Assembly (NCBI GenBank): GCA_900555955.1
Contig: USNA01000069.1
Span: 1 to 5,997, forward strand
Origin: an uncultured Collinsella sp.
GTDB lineage: Bacteria > Actinomycetota > Coriobacteriia > Coriobacteriales > Coriobacteriaceae
Length of the DNA stretch: 5,997 nucleotides
Direction of reading: 5' to 3'
Shown here: piece by piece, positions 4,844-5,997 of the stretch
Layout: each line of letters begins with the position of its first letter
How positions within the stretch are numbered: the stretch's first letter is position 1
The notes under the pieces: generated by a model
Seen by the model: only the letters and a program-made list of their open reading frames with translations
What the model was told of the DNA's origin: nothing
Databases searched by the model: none
Program-made: the position numbers and the translations under genes

Positions 4844-5473
4844 CTACAAAGCGGCCAAAATGTCGGTCAGATTATCAATAACGGCATCGGCTCGCGATTG
4901 ATCGAGGTTGACACCCTCGTGCGGACGCAGCGCCAGGACGCGGGCGCCGGAGCGCTTACCAGCCTCGATGCCCAAAGGCGAATCCTCGATAACCAGGCAC
5001 TCGGCAGGCTCCACCCCCAGTGCCTCCATGGCACGCAGGTAGATCTCGGGGTCGGGCTTAAACGCACTGCACTCGTGACCGCTGATGGTGTAGTCCAGCA
5101 CGTCGGGGATACCGGCAATCTCCACCAGCTCGTCGATCAACTCGCGATAGGATGAGCTCGCGATGGCACACTTCACGCCGCGCTCGTGCAGTGCGCGCAT
5201 CACCGGCTCCGTCTGCTCGTTGAGCAGCTCGGCATACGGAACGGGATGGTCCGGGCTATAGACCTGCTTGTACTCCACGCGCAGACGCTCGCGCAGCTCA
5301 ACATCGTCGGGCACCAGCGCCTCCCAAATGGCAGGCTCGTTAGACCCCGAAAGATCGGGAATCTCGTCAAAGTGGAACCCCTTCTCTTCCATAAACGCCA
5401 CGCGACGACGGTTGTAGAACCACTCGGTATCGACCAGCACGCCGTCCATATCAAACAGCACTGCCTTGATCAT
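4844..5473 (-). CDS. HAD-superfamily (subfamily IA) phosphatase, beta-phosphoglucomutase-like
   Basis: 209 residues, typical for HAD-IA hydrolases. Motif I is MIKAVLFDMDGVLVDTE, with nucleophile D8 and acid/base D10. Motif II Ser lies in AIASSS (103-108), motif III Lys is K139 in FKPDPEIY, and motif IV is IEDSPLGIEA with E163/D164 binding Mg2+. A helical cap (about residues 16-85) follows motif I. Enzymes of this type remove phosphate from small sugar phosphates or nucleotides, or interconvert phosphosugars (beta-phosphoglucomutase). The substrate cannot be told from sequence, but the neighbouring SIS protein suggests a sugar phosphate. Two ATGs lie six bases apart (5479 and 5473). The GGGAGGAG Shine-Dalgarno abuts the first and is well spaced from the second, so 5473 is chosen. 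A longer open frame to 5605 merely translates the 44-bp repeat and is not credible. Confidence 0.92.
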   Translation of the reverse strand: MIKAVLFDMDGVLVDTEWFYNRRRVAFMEEKGFHFDEIPDLSGSNEPAIWEALVPDDVELRERLRVEYKQVYSPDHPVPYAELLNEQTEPVMRALHERGVKCAIASSSYRELIDELVEIAGIPDVLDYTISGHECSAFKPDPEIYLRAMEALGVEPAECLVIEDSPLGIEAGKRSGARVLALRPHEGVNLDQSRADAVIDNLTDILAAL

Positions 5474-5479
5474 ACGCAT

Positions 5480-5487
5480 CTCCTCCC
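5480..5487 (-). promoter_or_regulatory. Ribosome binding site deciding the HAD phosphatase start
   Basis: GGGAGGAG on the - strand directly touches the ATG at 5479 but leaves a spacer of about 6-8 bases to the ATG at 5473. The second ATG is therefore the likely start, giving the usual family N-terminus MIKAVLFD. Confidence 0.75.
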
Positions 5488-5488
5488 A

Positions 5489-5532
5489 CCTGCCAAAAAG
5501 GGACAGGTTTATTTTGGTAGGTTTTATCTGGG
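5489..5532. repeat. 44-bp hairpin-forming dispersed repeat, copy B
   Basis: Same orientation as copy A at 3355-3398, with 40 of 44 positions identical. CCTGCCAAAA (5489-5498) pairs with TTTTGGTAGG (5512-5521) through one G-U wobble, followed by the identical tail TTTTATCTGGG (5522-5532). It sits only about 16 bp upstream of the HAD start, so if transcribed it lies in the leader of that mRNA next to the Shine-Dalgarno. Confidence 0.8.
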
Positions 5533-5567
5533 GTTTTATGACGCGGCAGACACGCCCTCCCCAGAGC

Positions 5568-5600
5568 AAAAAAGGGGACAGGGCGCAAACCCCATCCCCT
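5568..5600 (-). terminator. Rho-independent terminator of the SIS-domain gene
   Basis: On the - strand AGGGGA (5600-5595) pairs with TCCCCT (5578-5573), and GGG pairs with CCC further in across a small internal loop; loop TTTGCG. The stem runs straight into six T residues (5573-5568, counting the last stem base). It begins 34 bp past the SIS gene's stop codon and would separate that transcript from the HAD gene. Confidence 0.75.
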
Positions 5601-5633
5601 CTCAATCAACCCGTAAGGTCTACTTACTTGTGA

Positions 5634-5997
5634 TTAGTAGGAAAGCTTCCACATGTAGCGACGCATGGTCAGCGGGTGCTGACGGGCCTCGGCGATCTGG
5701 TTGCCGTACTCGCGCATAACGGCGAGGTGCAGCAGCGGGTTGAAGTAGGTGACAACGCTCGCGGGCACGGCGTCAGCCAGGCCGTAGTCCTTGGAGTCGA
5801 TCAGAGCGACCTTGGCGCCCATGCGCTCAAGGAAGGTGAGGGCGCGGGCGTCCATCGGACGGGTGGCGCCATCGGACATCAAGAAGACGTAGGGCTTACC
5901 CTCGGTGGAAACCTCGAACGGGCCGTGGAAGTACTCGCCGGTGTTGTAGGCGGCGGCGTGGATCCACTGCATCTCGGTGAACAGGAATTCGCTGCCA
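5634..5997 (-). CDS. SIS-domain protein, fructosamine-6-phosphate deglycase/isomerase-like (N-terminal part outside the window)
   Basis: The last 120 residues of a SIS-domain protein are visible, ending in TAA at 5636-5634; the start lies beyond the right edge. Visible segments are SEFLFTEMQWIHAAAYNTGE, then YFHGPFEV (a hallmark of the second SIS domain in this clade), a strand-turn LMSDGATRP and a terminal HPLTMRRYMWKLSY. These resemble the FrlB-like branch, which cleaves or isomerises amine-linked sugar phosphates such as fructoselysine 6-phosphate in the cytoplasm, and more distantly the isomerase half of GlmS. Substrate assignment is tentative because the first SIS domain is missing. A terminator follows the gene, so it is probably the last gene of an upstream operon lying outside the window. 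Confidence 0.85.
   Translation of the reverse strand, partial: GSEFLFTEMQWIHAAAYNTGEYFHGPFEVSTEGKPYVFLMSDGATRPMDARALTFLERMGAKVALIDSKDYGLADAVPASVVTYFNPLLHLAVMREYGNQIAEARQHPLTMRRYMWKLSY

Noticed and set aside
5474..5605. N-terminal extension of the HAD phosphatase by 44 residues
   Set aside because: The added residues translate the 44-bp repeat and part of the terminator; the family start and the Shine-Dalgarno both point to 5473.

Overview
The window looks like chromosome of a GC-rich, low-complexity-intergenic gut actinobacterium, most likely Collinsella or a close relative in the Coriobacteriia. This is inferred from the protein set, the GC-rich third codon positions and the style of the intergenic palindromes; no rRNA or marker gene is present to prove it. 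There are eight protein-coding genes, two of them cut by the window edges. No tRNA, rRNA, CRISPR array, transposase or phage gene was seen.

Layout. Two genes read on the + strand at the left: the last 35 codons of a membrane protein (1-110), then a low-molecular-weight protein-tyrosine phosphatase (162-608). Everything to the right reads on the - strand. In transcription order (right to left) these are a SIS-domain sugar-phosphate isomerase/deglycase-like protein (5634 to the right edge), a HAD-IA phosphatase (4844-5473), a YitT-family membrane protein with a DUF2179 domain (3482-4489, GTG start), a GntR/HutC regulator with a UTRA domain (2543-3262), a pyridoxamine-kinase-type ribokinase-fold kinase (1101-1925) and a cysteine-rich TIGR04076-type protein (779-1108). 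The last two overlap by 8 bp and are almost certainly one transcript. The + and - blocks converge at about 609-778.

Function. The SIS protein, the HAD phosphatase and the UTRA regulator are the kinds of genes found around sugar-phosphate or amine-sugar (fructosamine-like) catabolism. However, a terminator, repeats and separate promoter-like sites lie between them, so a single operon is not supported. The vitamin B6 kinase and its cysteine-rich partner form a second small unit.

The non-coding DNA is the most distinctive part. Most of the larger gaps carry a palindromic structure, and the structures differ: a symmetric four-copy array of an 18-bp DnaA-box-like motif in the convergent gap (655-776); a 158-bp element bounded by perfect 27-bp inverted repeats (2106-2263); a folded block of about 93 bp (2402-2494) followed by a perfect 12-bp hairpin (2511-2537); a 119-bp nested palindrome with 15-bp ends (4628-4746); and a 44-bp hairpin-forming repeat present twice, 2.1 kb apart (3355-3398 and 5489-5532). 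These look like families of REP/MITE-type dispersed repeats. Whether they are described families cannot be decided from this window alone. No new multi-gene system is evident.
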